A stretch of DNA of 45,819 nt from a virus: positions 1 through 45,819 of the IMG/VR virus record IMGVR_UViG_3300013137_000030. One strand, written 5' to 3'. Below are positions 44,443-45,819 of the stretch, in pieces (positions within the stretch are counted from its first letter, which is position 1; each line of letters begins with the position of its first letter). The position numbers and the translations under genes were made by a program. The notes beneath the pieces are model-generated. The model saw only the letters and a list, made by a program, of their open reading frames with translations, had not been told where the DNA came from and did not search any database.

Positions 44443-45819
44443 TTTTTCCCCTCTTCTTTCCTAATCTCTGTCAACCACTGCCTTACAATTCCTGGTCGAT
44501 ACCTTAAAGCATCTATCCTAGCAACCTTAGCCCTAGTAATTCCTTCTACCCCTAGTTGGGTGTTTAGGGCAAGAGTCCTTTCCGGACATACCGCAAGTGC
44601 AAGGTTAAGTGGTCCACTAACCACTCCTATAAATGCATAGGCTCGCTGCATAAGTCCAAGGAGATTCTGAGCATTAGAAGCTTCCTTAGAAGCGTTCCTT
44701 GCTGTAGTGGTCAAGAAGTTCCAATACTTATCTTTGGTAGGAGCATTCCAATAGTGGTAGAATTGCACTTCATAAGGAATCTTTCCTGCCTGTCCTACCT
44801 CATCCCAGATAGTCTTCGCTGTTCCTTCCGGAAGGTTCATCCAACTACAAGAAGTCGATTGGAAGTGAACAAGCACTATAGGAGATTCGGTAAGAGCAAA
44901 AGAGGGTCGAGCATCAACAAAAGGAATCCCTAGTTCATAATGACAACACTGTTCCTGCTTAGTCCTTCCTTCTCCTTCCATAGGAAAGCCTATCTTAAAG
45001 GCTTTGTCATAGAGGTCAGGCCTCCATTCCACTGCTTCTGGAAACAAGATTTCTTGTCCTCTCTTTCCTCCCAGTGAATAATGTATTACTGACTTTGGAT
45101 ATAGTCTCCTAAGTTCATTCACTAGGGGAACAAACATTATTGCATCTCCTAGTCCATGCTCAAAGAGAAGTAGGTACCTCTTACCAGGTTCCAGTTGTTC
45201 AGCAATCTTCTTCTCTTTATACTCTCTTACTACCGTAGCAGATCTCTGTATCATTCCTCCCTCGAAGTAGCGACTAATAGCCCTTACTACTTCTTCTGGC
45301 TTGATCATTTCTAGACACTTAGCCACTTTGAGTTTGGGCTGAGGAAAATTCACTAGGTCTGGATTATCAAACTCTACCACGTTACTACAATTATTCCCTA
45401 CCCAACAACCTCCTCCATCTTTCCTACAACTCATAGTTCCACAAGTATGGAGGAAGGCATGAGAGGTATATGCTTCCCAGTGACTTGGTTCCCTAGAACC
45501 TGCAACTACTACACAAGGCTTACTCATAGCTGCCGCTAAGTGCATAGGAAAGGAGACAGGAGTAAGCACTCCTTCAGAATGATAAATCAAGAGAACTAGG
45601 TGTCTCATGTTTACTGTCTTCCCTACCCAATCTACTGCTCCTTCTAGTCTTGGATGAAAATGATCTAGTCCTCCTACTTGTACAAAGGTCACTTTCCCCT
45701 TCATCCTATCCACTACTTCTTGGTAGTAAGAGGGTGGCCACCACTTAGCTTGAATATCAAACTTCCCTCCTGCATCCACTACCCAGTAAGGGTCCTTAAA
45801 TGGTCTCTCCTTCTTTTCC
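44439..45819 (-). CDS. Tandem GT9-like glycosyltransferase, C-terminal part (gene crosses the contig join)
   Basis: Continuation of the gene that starts at 968. This part ends the first GT-B unit (VSFPMHLAAAMSKPCVVVAGSREP, the donor-binding end of GT9 enzymes) and includes a Cys-rich insert (CGTMSCRKDGGGCWVGNNCSN). A second GT9-like unit then follows: FEHGLGDAIMFVPLVNELRRLYP at its start and VSGPLNLALAVCPERTLALNT near its end. Two GT units in one chain may add two sugars or act as one enzyme with a silent half. It ends with GTGA coupling to the next gene. Confidence 0.8.
   Translation of the reverse strand, partial: EKKERPFKDPYWVVDAGGKFDIQAKWWPPSYYQEVVDRMKGKVTFVQVGGLDHFHPRLEGAVDWVGKTVNMRHLVLLIYHSEGVLTPVSFPMHLAAAMSKPCVVVAGSREPSHWEAYTSHAFLHTCGTMSCRKDGGGCWVGNNCSNVVEFDNPDLVNFPQPKLKVAKCLEMIKPEEVVRAISRYFEGGMIQRSATVVREYKEKKIAEQLEPGKRYLLLFEHGLGDAIMFVPLVNELRRLYPKSVIHYSLGGKRGQEILFPEAVEWRPDLYDKAFKIGFPMEGEGRTKQEQCCHYELGIPFVDARPSFALTESPIVLVHFQSTSCSWMNLPEGTAKTIWDEVGQAGKIPYEVQFYHYWNAPTKDKYWNFLTTTARNASKEASNAQNLLGLMQRAYAFIGVVSGPLNLALAVCPERTLALNTQLGVEGITRAKVARIDALRYRPGIVRQWLTEIRKEEGKK
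45697..45819. repeat. Terminal direct repeat, right copy
   Basis: Identical to bases 1-123. Removing one copy gives a circular map of about 45,696 bp. Confidence 0.93.

Overview
The window is the genome of a tailed double-stranded DNA phage, apparently complete. Bases 1-123 are identical to bases 45697-45819, so the contig closes into a circle of about 45,696 bp. One gene, a glycosyltransferase on the minus strand, runs across the join. The head genes are of the HK97 type (small and large terminase, portal, prohead protease, major capsid). There is a 692-residue tape measure, two small tail-tube-like proteins, a tail assembly chaperone with a -1 frameshift site, and no sheath, which points to a siphovirus. 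No integrase, repressor or tRNA gene is recognisable, and no clear endolysin. The host cannot be read from the sequence. A heptosyltransferase-like enzyme and an HldE/RfaE-type nucleotidyltransferase hint at a Gram-negative host.

Layout. (1) Minus strand, 20972 leftwards to 1 and on through the join to 42256: terminases, portal, protease, capsid, a decoration-like protein, a Ser/Thr-rich fibre, a GT4 glycosyltransferase, neck proteins, two tail-tube paralogues, tail chaperone, tape measure, distal tail proteins, a poly-serine tail protein, a double-domain GT9-like enzyme, a methyltransferase, a nucleotidyltransferase and a putative lysis cassette of small membrane proteins. (2) 20973-22160: a noncoding region between divergent transcription units, with a near-consensus promoter for the late genes, a 200-bp purine tract, an AT-only tract and many palindromes. 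It is the best origin candidate. (3) Plus strand, 22160-30700: many small, mostly unknown early genes, often zinc-ribbon-like, with hairpin-rich intergenic stretches. (4) Plus strand, 30703-42097: DNA ligase, Cas4/RecB-like nuclease, HD phosphohydrolase, Sak4-like ATPase, an ssDNA-binding candidate, a ParB-methyltransferase fusion, a UDG-exonuclease-DNA polymerase I, and a DUF3987-like replication protein. A strong bidirectional terminator at 42146-42187 separates the two converging units.

How the parts may work together. The replication genes form a compact pol I/ligase/Sak4 set. The same 15-19 bp palindrome lies ahead of five transcription or gene blocks (11260, 20987, 26008, 35450, 43153), which suggests one phage regulon. 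Both Ser/Thr-rich virion proteins are followed directly by a glycosyltransferase gene, and the poly-serine one is joined to its GT by an ATGA overlap, with sugar-nucleotide and methyl-transfer genes behind it. I infer a virion glycosylation system. Several GC-rich islands (865-1600, 22276-23140, 25476-25835, 27590-30690, 39604-40505) with different codon use sit inside the otherwise AG/CT-rich genome. Three of them end in a truncated ORF start, which looks like a recombination scar.
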